Shown here one piece after another: positions 24,834-37,688 of a DNA stretch of 64,000 nt. Source of the stretch: Sinonovacula constricta (taxonomy: Eukaryota; Mollusca; Bivalvia; Cardiida; Solecurtidae). The notes under the pieces are model-generated. The model did no database searches and was not told where the DNA came from. It saw only the letters and a program-made list of their open reading frames with translations. Both the position numbers and the translations under genes were made by a program. Position 1 is the first letter of the stretch. Each line of letters begins with the position of its first letter. The stretch is taken from the NCBI GenBank assembly GCA_007844125.1, contig CM017568.1:11723071-11787070 (forward strand). The letters run 5' to 3'.

Positions 24834-25497
24834 GATAACCTGGTCAAGTTTATAAAACCGTTTAACTGGATTCTGAGATTTGACGCAAACATCTATCCAC
24901 ATTTTCAAATTGCCTTAATATCCAGCTAGTGAAATGCTTATGAGTTGACACTTTATAACCTCTGACCAAGAGGAAGATGGAAACGATAAAGAACAAAGGA
25001 CTATAGCAAGTTGAATTCAATGACGTTATATATCTCTTATTACCTAATATAACCTTATGCTTACAAGTTCATGATTGGAACAGTTTCACTGATAACCAGT
25101 AATATAGCATAATATAGTATAAGGGATTTACATCAATGTCGGTAGCTATGATAAGCGTAATATAAAACTTATGAATTCTTTTAGTACGGTATTTACCTTC
25201 TATTTACAAATTACTAAGTTACCTATAGCGTGTGTCTTATATGTGTCCGTATTTCTGACTTATATTTAAATACTAGTAGTTTGTGTCGTTTTATTAATAT
25301 TGTGAATAGTATGCCTAATTGAAATAAAATTGTATATAAACTGGTAAGATATGACCTCGAGTACTTTACCATAACGAACCCGTGTTTCATCATGTGAACA
25401 TAAGAACATGGATTTCATACATGTTTTGTCTATTTAACTAGGTAATCATAAGGCTTATTGCCATTATGCAAATTTCAATATATTGCATATATACATG
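24834..25497. other. Downstream flank of the MIEAP-like gene
   Basis: AT-rich 3' region. AATAAA at about 25,322 is a candidate polyadenylation signal for the upstream gene, about 490 bp past the stop; no other feature seen. Confidence 0.4.
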
Positions 25498-25645
25498 TCT
25501 CTCTCTCTCTCTCTCTCTCACTCACTCTCTGTGTGTGTGTGTCTCTCTCTCTCTCTCTCTCACTCTCTCTCTCTCTCTTTCTGTGTGTGTGTGTGTGTGT
25601 GCATGTGTGTGTGTGTGTGTGCAGTTGTGTGTGTTTGTAAACGTG
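25498..25645. repeat. (CT)n/(GT)n compound microsatellite
   Basis: CT tracts alternate with GT tracts; all frames through it are low complexity. Confidence 0.95.
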
Positions 25646-26236
25646 TGTATTTGTCTTCATTCATTCATTTTAGTTTAGATCTGAAATATTGCGAACCTTG
25701 ATCTTAATGCTATGTTACTCATTTTGGTTTGTTTTACAATACGAATAACCTGTGTAACTCGGACGACAATACACGTTACCTCTGTTAAAGTTGATTCACC
25801 GTCTTTTATATTATTTTAAGTCAACGCAAATACACTTACCTGGGGTCAATTATATCTTTATTTGTGTATATGTAACTTTACAAACGAAATTGATTTATGT
25901 AAACTAATATTCTCATATTGAATAATACAAATATTTGGATGTAAATATTAAAACTTTAAACAGTTGTCATTCTGTGATCTGGTGACAGGTGTATTTTGTT
26001 CTGTTTTATAGATTTTAACGACGATACCATTCTTGTTTGAGTTATGTTTGAACACTTTTCTGCTGTTTTACGAAGTATTTCGCTATATATTCTATCAATA
26101 CAAGCCTGAACACAGAGTGTTTATTACTTGTTATAAAATCACGCAGCTTATTCCTGCCAAAGGTTTATGTTTCGAAGGTAAACTCCTTTCAATCTCAAGT
26201 ACCTTTTATGAATAAATGATGTACATAGTTAGTCTT

Positions 26237-26779
26237 ATTTACGTTGCTACACATCCACACACCCATACATCCACACAACCACACATACACACACCCACAC
26301 ACCCACACACATACACACCCACACATACACACACCCACACATACAGACACCCACACACGAAGACACCCACACACCCACACATACACCCCCACACACACCC
26401 ACAAACCCACACACCCACACACCCCACACATAAACACACCCACACATACACACACCCACACACGTACACACCCACACACCCACACATACACACACGCACA
26501 CATACACACACACATACACACACACACACACAAACACACATACACACACACACAAACACACTCACACACACATACACACATACACACATACACATATACA
26601 CATACACATACACACATACACATATACACACACACATACACACACCCATACACACACATACACACACACACACATACACACACATACACACAAACACACA
26701 TAAATACACACACATACACACATGCACACATACACATACACACACACACACACATACACACATACACACATACATACAC

Positions 26780-26860
<81 letters not shown>

Positions 26861-26876
26861 TACATACATACATACA
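26237..26876. repeat. 640-bp CA-rich complex microsatellite
   Basis: The left third is dominated by ACACCC/ACATAC units; the middle mixes ATACAC and CACACA; the right holds a pure (CA)n run of about 70 bp and ends in (ATAC)n. It is open in several frames on both strands only because of its composition. Confidence 0.97.
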
Positions 26877-27277
26877 TAAACTTAATTAAACTCAAATTGT
26901 TTACAATAAAGATATAAATTTATTCAAAGTTAGTCACAGGTCTACGTTGACATTTGCAGACGTTACAATACATAAGACATTATAAGACATCAGTCGGCAG
27001 ATACATGAACATCACGAACATTCGTATTTGAATGAGATGTACATCTTAACTTGATAGATAGTGAATAACCGTTTTCTGTAGTTTCGATAATACAATTGTA
27101 AAACAATACCATCTATTATTATAAAAACCGTAAACATCCGATAAAACATTTTATTGAAAGTAAATCAATGATTTTTGAATACTATCAAATTGATGAATTA
27201 GGAAAGTAAAAATGGTACACGTCATACGTCATTGTAAAATTGAAAGATCAGTTATTGCAATAATTAATAGTACAGTC

Positions 27278-27427
<150 letters not shown>

Positions 27428-27581
27428 AATTAATTAATAATGTAGTCGGAGATGTATATCTTTCATTTTATAATATTGTATCTGCTTCAAGCGTAGTTGT
27501 TAACTAGTTGCTAAATATACAACTTTGTTAAGCCTCAATTATGGATTGTATCTAAATTTTCGTACGTGTTTTTTTACAACT

Positions 27582-27731
27582 GCAGATACACAATGTAGAG
27601 CGCATCAAACAAAATACGTGCAGGTCGATGACTCATTCTACGAAGCGCTTTTTATTTCGAAGAATCCTTATTATAATTTTAACCAAAAGTACCATGAAAA
27701 AACGTTTACAAGTTCACCTAAAATAGCTTAA
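27582..27731 (+). other. Unrecognised open stretch after a strong acceptor-like site
   Basis: TTTTTTTACAACTGCAG at about 27,568-27,584 is a good splice acceptor, and the frame beyond it reads to a TAA after SSPKIA. No known domain and no partner exon; could be a chance event in AT-rich DNA. Confidence 0.15.
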
Positions 27732-27857
27732 AATAGGGTTCATTTATTTGAATTGTGAAGTACCATGTATCACGTAAAAGATCATCCATATCTGAAGTGT
27801 AAAATAGCGTGTACAAAGATTAAAAAAAAATCAGCTATGTTTTAGTGTAAATAAAAT

Positions 27858-28665
27858 TGCCAACTAACTGGACCCAGTAAGTTAAAAACGGGGGCGCTGC
27901 GACCAACTTCCAACTGTACCCAGGTGACTGGACCCAGTAGGTGACCAGCAGGGACGCTGCGACCACTGGACCTCCAGCTGTACCCAACTAACTGGGCAGG
28001 GGCGCTGCGACCAACTTCCAACTGTACCCAGGTGACTGGACCCAGTAGGTGACCAGCAGGGGCGCTGCGACCACTGGACCTCCAGCTGTACCCAGGTGAC
28101 TGGACCCAGTAGGTGACCAGCAGGGGCGCTGCGACCAACTTCCAACTGTACCCAGGTGACTGGACCCAGTAGGTGACCAGCAGGGGCGCTGCGACCACTG
28201 GACCTCCAGCTGTACCCAGGTGACTGGACCCAGTAGGTGACCAGCAGGGGCGCTGCGACCAACTTCCAACTGTACCCAGGTGACTGGACCCAGTAGGTGA
28301 CCAGCAGGGGCGCTGCGACCACTGGACCTCCAGCTGTACCCAGGTGACTGGACCCAGTAGGTGACCAGCAGGGGCGCTGCGACCAACTTCCAACTGTACC
28401 CAGGTGACTGGACCCAGTAGGTAATCAGCAGGGACGCTGCGACCACTGGACCTCCAGCTGTACCCAACTACCTGGGCAGGGGCGCTGCGACTACTGGACC
28501 TCCAGCTGTACCCAGCTCACTGGGCCCAGTAGGTAACCAGCAAGGGCGCTGCGACCACTGGACTTCCAAGTGTACCTAGCTGATTGGACCCAGTATGAAA
28601 CCAACAGGGACGCTGAACCCTCCAGCATTATCCAGGTGACTAGGCCCAGCATGTAACCAGCAGTT
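27858..28665. repeat. 60/64-bp alternating minisatellite
   Basis: About 13 GC-rich units alternate between a 60-bp form (GACCAACTTCCAACTGTACC head) and a 64-bp form (GACCACTGGACCTCCAGCTG head), both followed by CAGGTGACTGGACCCAGTAG. The 124-bp dimer is the true repeat. Truncated units sit at about 27,984 and 28,462. The three minus frames are all open for long stretches as a by-product. Confidence 0.95.
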
Positions 28666-28679
28666 GTCATATGCCTCGT

Positions 28680-29500
28680 ATACCAATGTTCAATGCTTTT
28701 ACAGATATTGAATAAGGTTATACTTTGACGAATTTTAATGTAATTCATACGCGACATCTAGCTGTTATGGATTGGGGAAGGGCAATGACACATGTATGCA
28801 CATAACCACCGGTGCAACACACGCATGTTAGAAGAAGACCTCCCCTCATACAAATCTTAATCCTGGATTTAAAATGTAATCAACGTGGTAAGGATTCATG
28901 GACTCAAAGGAATTACAAGTCGGCAACTCTAACCCATAGGCCATGGGCGCATCCCGTCGTAGATTACACATAAGATGTGTTTTGGTATAATATTAAAACT
29001 AAAAACAACATTTGAAATTGTATCCTAATATATATAATAATACAACAGATAATTGTAGTATTCACATTTAACGCATGTGTACCACGATTAAATAGGTCAA
29101 ATCTGGTCGGAGTAGCTTTTCCTCTTTGTTTCGTGCGTATTCGCGTCTACATTTGTTAGCCATTAAACGACTAAAATGGAATTTTAATTAACTGGTATAA
29201 CATAAATAATCATTGTAGCGGCCAAGCTCGCACACTGGCTCATAAGCCCCACGTGGCTAAGCCCGCCCATTGGCTGATAAGTCCCGCCTTTCTAATCCTA
29301 TAAGATTATTGTATGCATGTATTGAAGGGTAGTTGTTGCCGGAGAATGTATGTGTGAGCATCTGAATTAAAGGGTAAACCATCCTTCGTGTCTTGTATTA
29401 CCATCCCTTAAGGGTCTATATATAAACAACAACAACATTACAATTATATTAGTTCTTTTATATAAAGGGCTTCCTTTTATTGTAAACAGGCGTTAAGTGT
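28680..29500. other. No gene recognised
   Basis: AT-rich apart from a GC-richer patch at 29,218-29,300 with CCAAT-like and TATAAG-like words, and a CTATATATAAAC at about 29,418. It could be an LTR fragment or promoter remnant; no duplication of flanks was found. Confidence 0.3.
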
Positions 29501-29501
29501 G

Positions 29502-31105
29502 TCATGCTTTACTTTTTCAGGAAATGTAACCAGTTAATATCTTAGGCTATGTGTGTTGATTGGATATTTATGTGTATAAAGCCCCAAACCCCCCCCCCCC
29601 CCACCACCCCCACCCCTTAACTAAACACATAGGGATAAGCATGATAAATTAACAACCTGGTCGACTTCGAGTCATACTTGAAATCTTACCAAATATGCCT
29701 CCGTGATACTTCAATGCAAGGTGTGCACGAATGATATCAGAATAAACAGACCGGTTTCGATTAATATTGTTCTAAAAGGGGTATCATAGTCAAAGCGGCT
29801 ACATGAGCAAAAATAGTAACTATCATAGACCGAATATACACATACACAACGAAAAACAGTGACAACTAAACAAATAAAACACTAGTTGTGGCATGAATTT
29901 TTGTTAGAGTTGAACATTGGAAAAGCTTGTGTTCTATTTATAGCCACATTCCTCAACACGGTTGTAAATCCTTGAACTCAGCACTCCATCACCAAACGGA
30001 GGTTATTTCGGACGTTTGTGTTAGCTGCTTTGTAACACTTATAAAGGTTAGAATTTGAATTTGTTCCTTACATATATAATACATTATTTTTACTTCATCA
30101 TTTGACTCACAACAAACGATTTTAGGTCTTTTACCGTATTTTATGACACTTTCGATTTCAAAATTACAATATTACTTAAAATTTAAAGTACAATTGAGCC
30201 AAAGTTGTAAAGAGACAATATTACATTTACTTATTAGATGATATGACTGCCTGAATATTGTAAAATATATCTTTCAATGTAAAGACATTTTCTAGTTTCC
30301 AACTTTCGGTTTCGATGTTTACTTTTTTCCTTTAAATATGTGTATATTGTTTTACGATGACGTGTTATAAAAGTCAATAGCAATAACCATGCTTTGGTTG
30401 TTATTGTTTTAGCTCACCCTAGCACAACGTGCTCAAGGTGAGCTGGGATCAAAACCTAGGAAAAAATGGTCAAATTATAGGAAAAACTTGTGAACAAACT
30501 AGAGACCACATGTATAGCCCTTTCTTCACCAAACCTTTTTTTTAACTTTTATTATCCCTGTCGTAGGTGGAGGCAGGTCGGGGACCCGTCCTGGTACACA
30601 CCTTACAATAAATATTAGTAGTAAATGTTTGTGTTGGAACATATTATAGTTTAAGTTGAAACATGGATATAAAAGTTGGGTTTGTTTTGTTTTGACATGC
30701 TATCAAAAGAAAGAAAAGGGAAAACATTAACATCATCATCTTCACCAAACTTCGTCAGAATGTTTGCCTGCATGAAATCTTGAAGGATTTCGTAACTGGG
30801 TCACGTGGGGTCAAAAAGTAGGTCACTAGGTCAAATCGTTGGGTCTGTCATGCTTTACTTTTTAAGGAAATGTAACCAGTTAATATCTTAGGCTATGTGT
30901 GTTGATTGGATACTTATGTGTATAAAGCCCCCCTCCCCCCGACCACCCACCCCCACCCCACCCCCTTAACTAAACACATCGGAATAAGCATGATAAATTA
31001 ACAACCTGGTCGACTTCGAGTCATACTTGAAATTTTACCAGATAAATGTATGCGTCAGTGATACTTCAGTGCAAGTTGTGCACGAATGATGTCATAATAA
31101 ACTAC
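29502..31105. mobile_element. Dispersed repeat flanked by ~245-bp direct repeats
   Basis: A block starting TGTCATGCTTTACTTTTT (29,502) and ending near AATAAACA (29,745) recurs at 30,847-31,100. The 1.1 kb between them matches 45,000-46,140 closely. The internal part contains two adjacent hairpins (CAATAACC...GGTTGTTATTG and AGCTCACC...GGTGAGCT) and the start of a roughly 150-bp repeat (TGAAATCTTGAAGGATTTCG). No coding capacity. It may be a non-autonomous LTR-like element, or a repeat captured between duplicated blocks. Confidence 0.55.
30411..30444. repeat. AGCTCACC hairpin
   Basis: AGCTCACC pairs with GGTGAGCT (8 bp) and inside it AGCAC pairs with GTGCT around an AAC loop. The copy at 45,695-45,728 is the same except for one change in the 3' arm. 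This word is, as I recall, very common in mollusc genomes. Confidence 0.85.
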
Positions 31106-31559
31106 TACTTGGATTTATTTACCCTCGCCCTTACTATTGTTATTGGGCGAGAATTAATTTACAGGAGGTTAAAATATAAATATCACAGAATAATTATATT
31201 AATGGCGTGAGGGTTAACGTATGGTGACAAATTTTAAAATTATACAATATAAACTGTCATGGAGTGCTCAGCAACGTTGAATAAAATTATAGTCTAGTGG
31301 TATGTAGTTTTGATATGTATTAGTGTTTTGTCGTGTAGTCAAGAACATATTATCATTTTAAAATATACACAGTTTTATATTTTATCTTAAAGGTAAAAAA
31401 TATTATTGCATATAGATCTACATTATATTCTATTTAACATCACGATGTCCATTCCACCTTTTTAACAATCAAGATTTAGGTCGCCCTTTTTCATTGCATG
31501 AACCGTAGCCTCCTCCGGACATGTTTTGGTGTTGGGGACACCACTAATTATTATTATTC

Positions 31560-31596
31560 AAAAAAATAAAAATAAATAAATAATAATAAAAAATAA

Positions 31597-31627
<31 letters not shown>

Positions 31628-31628
31628 A
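31560..31628. repeat. (AAAT)n microsatellite
   Basis: AAAT repeats with irregular start. Confidence 0.9.
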
Positions 31629-32351
31629 GAAGCCAGCAACTGCACCCTTTCAGGACCACATAAAAGCACATAAAAGTATGTTGTTTTTAAAACAAACAAA
31701 CAAAAAAAAACTTAGATACAAATTTATGTACAATATATACCAATCTCATTAAAAAGGTCGCCTCGAAGTGACCTTTAAAGGCATCTCGAAAGGAATGTGG
31801 TATCCCACTGAGCCAGGCCCCCACATGCTATGACCAGACCTGCTTATTGCTGGTCATCACTGCAGGGAGTCTTTAGCCAACGTAGTACTAATCTGTCACA
31901 GTAATACCTCTGATGGGTTAATGCAAAACTAAATTACCTGCTAGTTTGGATGTGAGACAGTAGGCTAGTTTTACACAAAGCCACAAACATTATTGTTTGT
32001 GATAATGTGGGTTGTTTACTATCTGATCCCTTACAAATTCTTTATTGCATTAATTACTAGGTGTCAATTTTGTAACTGCAATATTATGTATTTATTTCAT
32101 AGCTAAATATTTAATTTTGAAAATACATGAGAGATACAAGTTTTAGTATTCAAAATGACTCTAAAGGACATTATTCTGACAATGAATGACTTTTTAAATT
32201 GCTTTTGTTAAAAACGTTTCGTTACATTTTACAAATCAAAATAAAATATAACTTTAAATATATATGAGAACTAAAAGAATGAAAGAAATAACAAAATGTA
32301 TAAGAAATAACAAAATCAACCAACAAAGTAAGAAAGAAAACAAATAAAGAT

Positions 32352-32485
<134 letters not shown>

Positions 32486-32872
32486 GCGTAATTGGTATAT
32501 TCACGGACTTGGAACGGACTACCGACTGAGATTAAGGATGCCCCAACTGTACCTGCATTTGCAAATGGCCTAAATAAGTTTTATGCTTTTTAATTGATAT
32601 TTTAAATTATTAGTCTTAAATTGTCAATGTTCAGGACTTGCGCCTGCCTTATGTAGTCAGTATTGACTTTTGGCAGTACAAAGTTGAAGTTGAAGTTGAA
32701 GTTCACAACTGTTTCCTTTACAAACTATGAATGACTATGTTCAACCCCCAGATATAGCATACATACACTTGGATCTTGAACAATACCTGTGTGACAGACA
32801 CATCGTTACAGACTGTGGCAGCCTGGCTTATCAGAAAACAGATGCCCTCACAAGTTCGTCTAATCTATCAAA

Positions 32873-33169
32873 ATGGCGGCATCCATACCTTACGATCAAT
32901 TAGTGGCGAAAACGCTTAAGATTTTCAACCTTCTGCGGCTTAAACCCAAACAAGAAGAGATTTTGAAGGCGTCTTGGGAAGGAAGGGACTGCATGGCTGT
33001 TCTACCAATCGGCTTCGGCAAGTCTCTGCCCTATCAGATGTTAACAGCCATGTACAAGTTAGCTGGTATCGACGGAAAAGTTATCGTTTGCAGTCAATTA
33101 CAATCGCTAATAGAGGACCAAGTCCACAGATTACGGCAAATGCCCAATATTTCTGCTTTTTACATAGGT
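32873..33169 (+). pseudogene. RecQ-like helicase N-terminal fragment
   Basis: A 99-codon frame starting MAASIPYDQLVAKTLKIFNL has the Q-motif-like FNLLRLKPKQEEI, a Walker A (LPIGFGKSLPYQ) and motif Ia/Ib-like VIVCSQLQSLIEDQVHRLRQ, in the order of a superfamily 2 RecQ-type helicase. It stops right after FYIG at GTATGA, which may be a splice donor; no DEAH exon or other helicase part follows on this strand. It is either exon 1 of a gene whose rest was lost, or a captured fragment. Many invertebrate genomes carry dispersed copies of this kind. Confidence 0.6.
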
Positions 33170-33179
33170 ATGAACTAGT

Positions 33180-35779
33180 AATCTGTTACATTTACAGCAC
33201 ATCAATAGTGTACATTTTTATTTTAGTCATAGGGTCAGTGCTGCCCAAATATATTTGTGTGTTTGTGAGAAGTTTGAAATAAATAATATGGAATTAAGTT
33301 AGTGGCTTTGGTAATTCAAGATTATGAGGATAGACTGGTTACCCTGTTAATCATTGTATAGACATGTAACCACTGGGAAAGACAAATTGTTGGCGAATGT
33401 TCCTAACCAACAGAAAAGTAATGAAGCGAAAGTTAGGATGTGATTTTAATGAGATTGAATATATACAACCCCAAAATATAATACTCTGGCCTGTCCCTCT
33501 ATGTTTGTTATAACTAAGTTAACAGTAATTGTTCATTACGAGGGAACAGGCCTGTGTCCATCGTAGGTACGGTTCGGCGACAACACTAGAGAGCTTTGGA
33601 AGAGTTTTATCGAAACATTTCCCCTATTGGATGCCTCACGCGTCCGACATACACCGTGGTTGCCCCCCAAACGTGATCAGAGTACACTTTTTTTTCTTTA
33701 GAAATATATAAAAAATAACCTCTATAACATTATTTTGTTTAACTTTAAATATATAATTTGAATGCAATTGAAAGCCTTTAAAAGCTGTAACTGGGGTTTT
33801 AGAATAGTAGTTAGAGGTTAATCCTTTTCCACTGGTCGCTATTTGCAATGGAATTGGTGTTAAGTTTGTGTAATTTTAAATGGATTTTGAGTGTTACTGG
33901 TACCCTGGTCACGTCTGGGAGGACGCTAACGGATAAATGATGTGTATATTTAGCTACACCGAGCGCTTTTACATGGCTACCAGTTGGAGTAAAGGCTTTT
34001 ATTTCGGAAAGGTGTCGTCCACGAGATGACCTTCACCCACAACCCTCGAAACCTGTTACATCCGGAAGAGCGACCGAACATGGTTTGATTACCGTTTTTT
34101 ACCGTTTTGCCTTTTGATTCAGTTAGTTAACAACAGTCCAATATACTTCTTTAGGGTTGCTCTAACCATACAGTGTAACCGTAGTGATTTATATTACATC
34201 ATGGTTTATTTTATTTATCTTTGTAAAATATTTATATTACACTTAACCTGGGAGACAGGTATAAGTGACTAAATTGAACATTGAAGAGCTTAGCCCTTTA
34301 GGCAGTATATATATGAAATTGTTCAATATTAATTTTTCAATATTTATTTTACCCTTTTATCATCACCTAAGGTTTAGTTCTTTGCGTATACTGTAGTACT
34401 ATTATAATATTTTTATCAATTCCTTCGACTATACCAGTGATAAGGTATCATCCATAATTCGGTGCTCTTCCTGAGTAGAACCAGTGTCCAAGATTTTTTT
34501 TAATTTTTTTTTAAATTTCTATTATTTTATTTCACATTCGGTTTATGTTGTTGTTTGATGTTACTCTATGGCATGTATTTAATACATAATTTATATATTA
34601 TATATTAGTTTGATAGAAAAAGACGGGTTAATACATGGATCAGCATGTCTTTATTCAAGTTGGTTTTAATCATTTTTCAGTCCATGTACTCCCTGGAGTG
34701 GAGTAAAGTCTGTATGAAAGATAAACACAATAGAAGGAGAAATAGAACAAAACCGTGACTTTATGTACCCGAATTGACAATTGCATTTAGCAAGGGTAGT
34801 CAACAGCCCTGTGGAATAGGTTTCTTTGATGTTAAATCTGAATAATGGTATGAAAGGGATAGTTTTCTATTTAGGGACACTGGTCACCTTTTTGGGTATG
34901 TTTTGGCGCTCGGTGTTTGTCGGACTGTGACCCGAGTTCGCTTTCCGGTTCCTGAAGAGGCTAGCTTAACCAGGGCTCCTATCGTCATCCCCCTCCCCTG
35001 CCTCGTCTCTTGCATGCCCCCCCCCCCCCTGGGGTGTGTTATGCATAATTTTAATCTATCTGTGAATAATAATTCACTGCCCATCGGGTTCTCCCAACTT
35101 CTCCCGGCCCCGCACCCCCCTAGTGTGTGCAAGGGGTCAGGAGCTGATCCGAACAAGCGGGCTAAAATACAAGTCTAAAAAATACATGTGACAGTGTGCT
35201 TATCAGGCCCTACCAACTTCCCCTTGGCCCTGTTTATGGACCTCCATCCATCCACAGGGCCCGGGGTCGACCTGGCAAGCAAGCCACTGTCTGATGTGAA
35301 AGTATTTATTATTTATAATATAGTGTAATTCGCCTATCGAGCTCTCCCGACTTCTACAGGCCCTGTTGCACTCTAACAGTTGCGACACAGTCTGTAGCCG
35401 ATCCGAGCAGGCCAGGTCCATTACTTAAAGTAACACATCCCGCTAAGGGGCCCTACATTTTTAATTTCGGTTTGATGTATTTGGATAGCTTCATCGTAGC
35501 CCTATTTGGAAGGACTTGTACTTTATATCTATATATTAGAAAAGTTACTTGTTTCCCAGTTCAATTCTGGGTGGGGCTGGTAGTAGGTCCAATTATGTCA
35601 AACTGATTATTAAAACCATGATTAATGTCCTTTAACTTATGACAATATATAAATCTTAAAATATTAAAGGAAAGAAGAAAAGAAAGAACTGGTCATAGTT
35701 CTAGTTGTAGAATGATAATAAATCCTATTTATTATTATAAGTTTTTATTGTTTGAAATTTGATGTCGAGGCATGGTAAG
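33180..35779. other. No gene recognised
   Basis: No exon I can support. Holds poly-C near 35,019-35,031 and two or three weakly similar GC-rich blocks (about 35,083-35,165, 35,205-35,285, 35,337-35,418), each with a CTCCCAACTTCT-like or CTCCCGACTTCT-like start and a CTGATCCGAAC or CCGATCCGAGC end, probably a decayed repeat. Confidence 0.35.
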
Positions 35780-36138
35780 GGGAGTCCGGATTTTTGGTTG
35801 GATTTCTATATTTTTGTGTGCCACTGGGTGCTATAAATGAAGTCACCCAGTGCTTTGAAGATTTTTGGTTGTAGTTTTTTTGGTGGGTAGAGGATATTTG
35901 TCTTATTGAAAACCAAATTTTCTGAATTTAAAACTTGTTCTAAATATATCCTCTCCCCCCTGTAAACATCGCATTGTAGCAGCAGGTGGTCATCGTCACA
36001 CTTGACTCCGCAATAGGAACAATTGGGATGAATATTAAAATGTATTGCCCGTGGCTACCTGGAAGTAAGGTAGTCTTGTTATACATCTATCTAACCTAAA
36101 ATTATTTGAATATATTGGTGGGCGAGAGAGTGATGGCT

Positions 36139-36789
36139 TTATTGGTCTACAATAATATTGATATAATTAAAAGTGTTACAGTGGTATTCCCATTTCTTTA
36201 AAAGATGGCTACGTGAAATAGAATAGATTTCTGATGGAGCGAGGCCAGTGTGACGATCCACCTGCATTTGATTTAACCCGGCTTTGGTAGCCCCATCGGT
36301 CCTTTCGTTACCCGAGATCCCTACATGAGCTGGGCACCATATTAAAGTGACTGAGTGACCTTTCTCCATGCACTGGTTTGCTAGAATTTTGATTTTTTGA
36401 AGGAGGTCAGGTCTGGATCTGCTTTTATTGTTTTAAATAGATAATAATGATCCCAAAGAGTCTGAAAGAATAGCAGATCTTGTTTTTTCTTGTTCTTTTA
36501 ACCAGCTCAGAGCTTGGAGGATGGCATTCATTTCCACTGTATAGATGGAAGTTTTATCAGTTATGCGTTCCGAAAAGGTTAAATTTAGAGATGGAATACT
36601 GACAGCGAATGCCACCCTACCACTTAATGGATCTTTGCTTCTATCTGTATAAATTTTGACCTCATTGTTGTAATTACTGTCCAAATGCTCCAGTGTTAGC
36701 CCTCTTATTTTAATGGGGCAGTCATTTTTATTGAACAGTTTTGTGAGACTTAAATCGATCTCGGGTTTTTTTAAGGTCCATGGTTCCAC
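36139..36789 (-). pseudogene. RNase H remnant
   Basis: KIYTDRSKDPLSGRVAFAVS (the usual TDGS is TDRS), YTVEMNAILQAL and ILSDSLGSL give Asp, Glu, Asp, and after a frameshift LIWCPAHVGISGNERTDGAT gives the last motif. Broken at about 36,430. Confidence 0.8.
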
Positions 36790-36792
36790 CTC

Positions 36793-37688
36793 TCACGGGT
36801 CAAACACCGCTACGCTGCTATCTTCGACACCACATACTTCAACTAAATCTTGTACCTGGGCCCCAAATGGTAAGGGAGGTAGGCTCTTTACACCTTTTCC
36901 AGGAGTTTTATAGTAATAACCAGTGACGAAGATTTTGTTTACAGGGTTATCCGGTCTGGTACGAGCCCTGGCCCAGTATCTAACTGACTGATCATCTCTC
37001 CGCAGACTAAGGGGAGTTATCCCGGCCTCTTGTTCTAATAGACATAAAGGTGTGGACCTAAGGGCCCCTAGCGCAATTCTGAGAGCTTGATTTTGTAGGC
37101 ATTGCAGTTTCTTAAGATTTGATTTGGCTGCGATGGAATAGATTTGACAGCCATATTCTATTTTAGGACGTTTTAGAGACTTGTAGAGTAACAGGAGAGT
37201 GTGTTTATCAGAGCCAAAGTCAGTCCCTCTTAACATTCTCATTAAGTTCAAGTCTCTCTGACATCTATCCACGATGTCTTGTATATGACTCTTGAATGAT
37301 AACCTCTTGTCAAGAGTCATTCCCAGAAATTTTACGTTGTCTTTGAAATTTACCCTTTCCCCGCCTAAATTTACGTCCAAATCCATCTCTGGTTTAACAC
37401 CGAAAAGTATGCCTACTGTTTTACTTTGAGAAATTTTAAAAAGGATTTTTTGGTCTCTAATAGGTGTTCTAAACGTGCCTTAACCATCCCCTCGAGCAAT
37501 TTCCCCGCATGGAGTGTCAGGCTTATTGGTCTGTAAGATTTGGGATCATTTTCCGGTTTGCCTTGTTTTAATAGTGGTATAAAAGTAGCTTCTTTCCAGG
37601 CTTCAGGGTATATTCCTGTTGTCCACACCCTATTAAATAAGTCCAGCCAAAGGTTTAATGCAGTCCTTGGGATGTATTTGAACAACAT
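36793..37688 (-). pseudogene. Reverse transcriptase remnant lacking the catalytic core
   Basis: The first part has EAWKEATFIPLLKQGKPEND and SYRPISLT, then jumps within about 30 bases to KFLGMTLDKRLSFKSHIQDI and the thumb region (NQALRIALGALRSTPLCLLE). The LDLSAAFD, GxPQGS and YADD/FVDD blocks that should lie between them are absent. This deletion removes all catalytic Asp residues. Confidence 0.85.

Noticed and set aside
26195..26917. Long His-Thr and Cys-Val open frames on both strands
   Set aside because: Produced by the CA-rich array; open in five frames, no domain, no splice context.
27842..28467. Three overlapping minus frames as proteins
   Set aside because: All three phases give the same repeated peptide set, showing the repeat and not selection keeps them open.
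29218..29430. Solo LTR starting TGTAGCGGCC
   Set aside because: TG start and a polyadenylation-like AATTAAA are present, but no matching target duplication or clear CA end.
34884..35178. Overlapping 90-codon frames on both strands
   Set aside because: GC-rich patch with poly-C; no family signal, no splice borders, likely decayed repeat.
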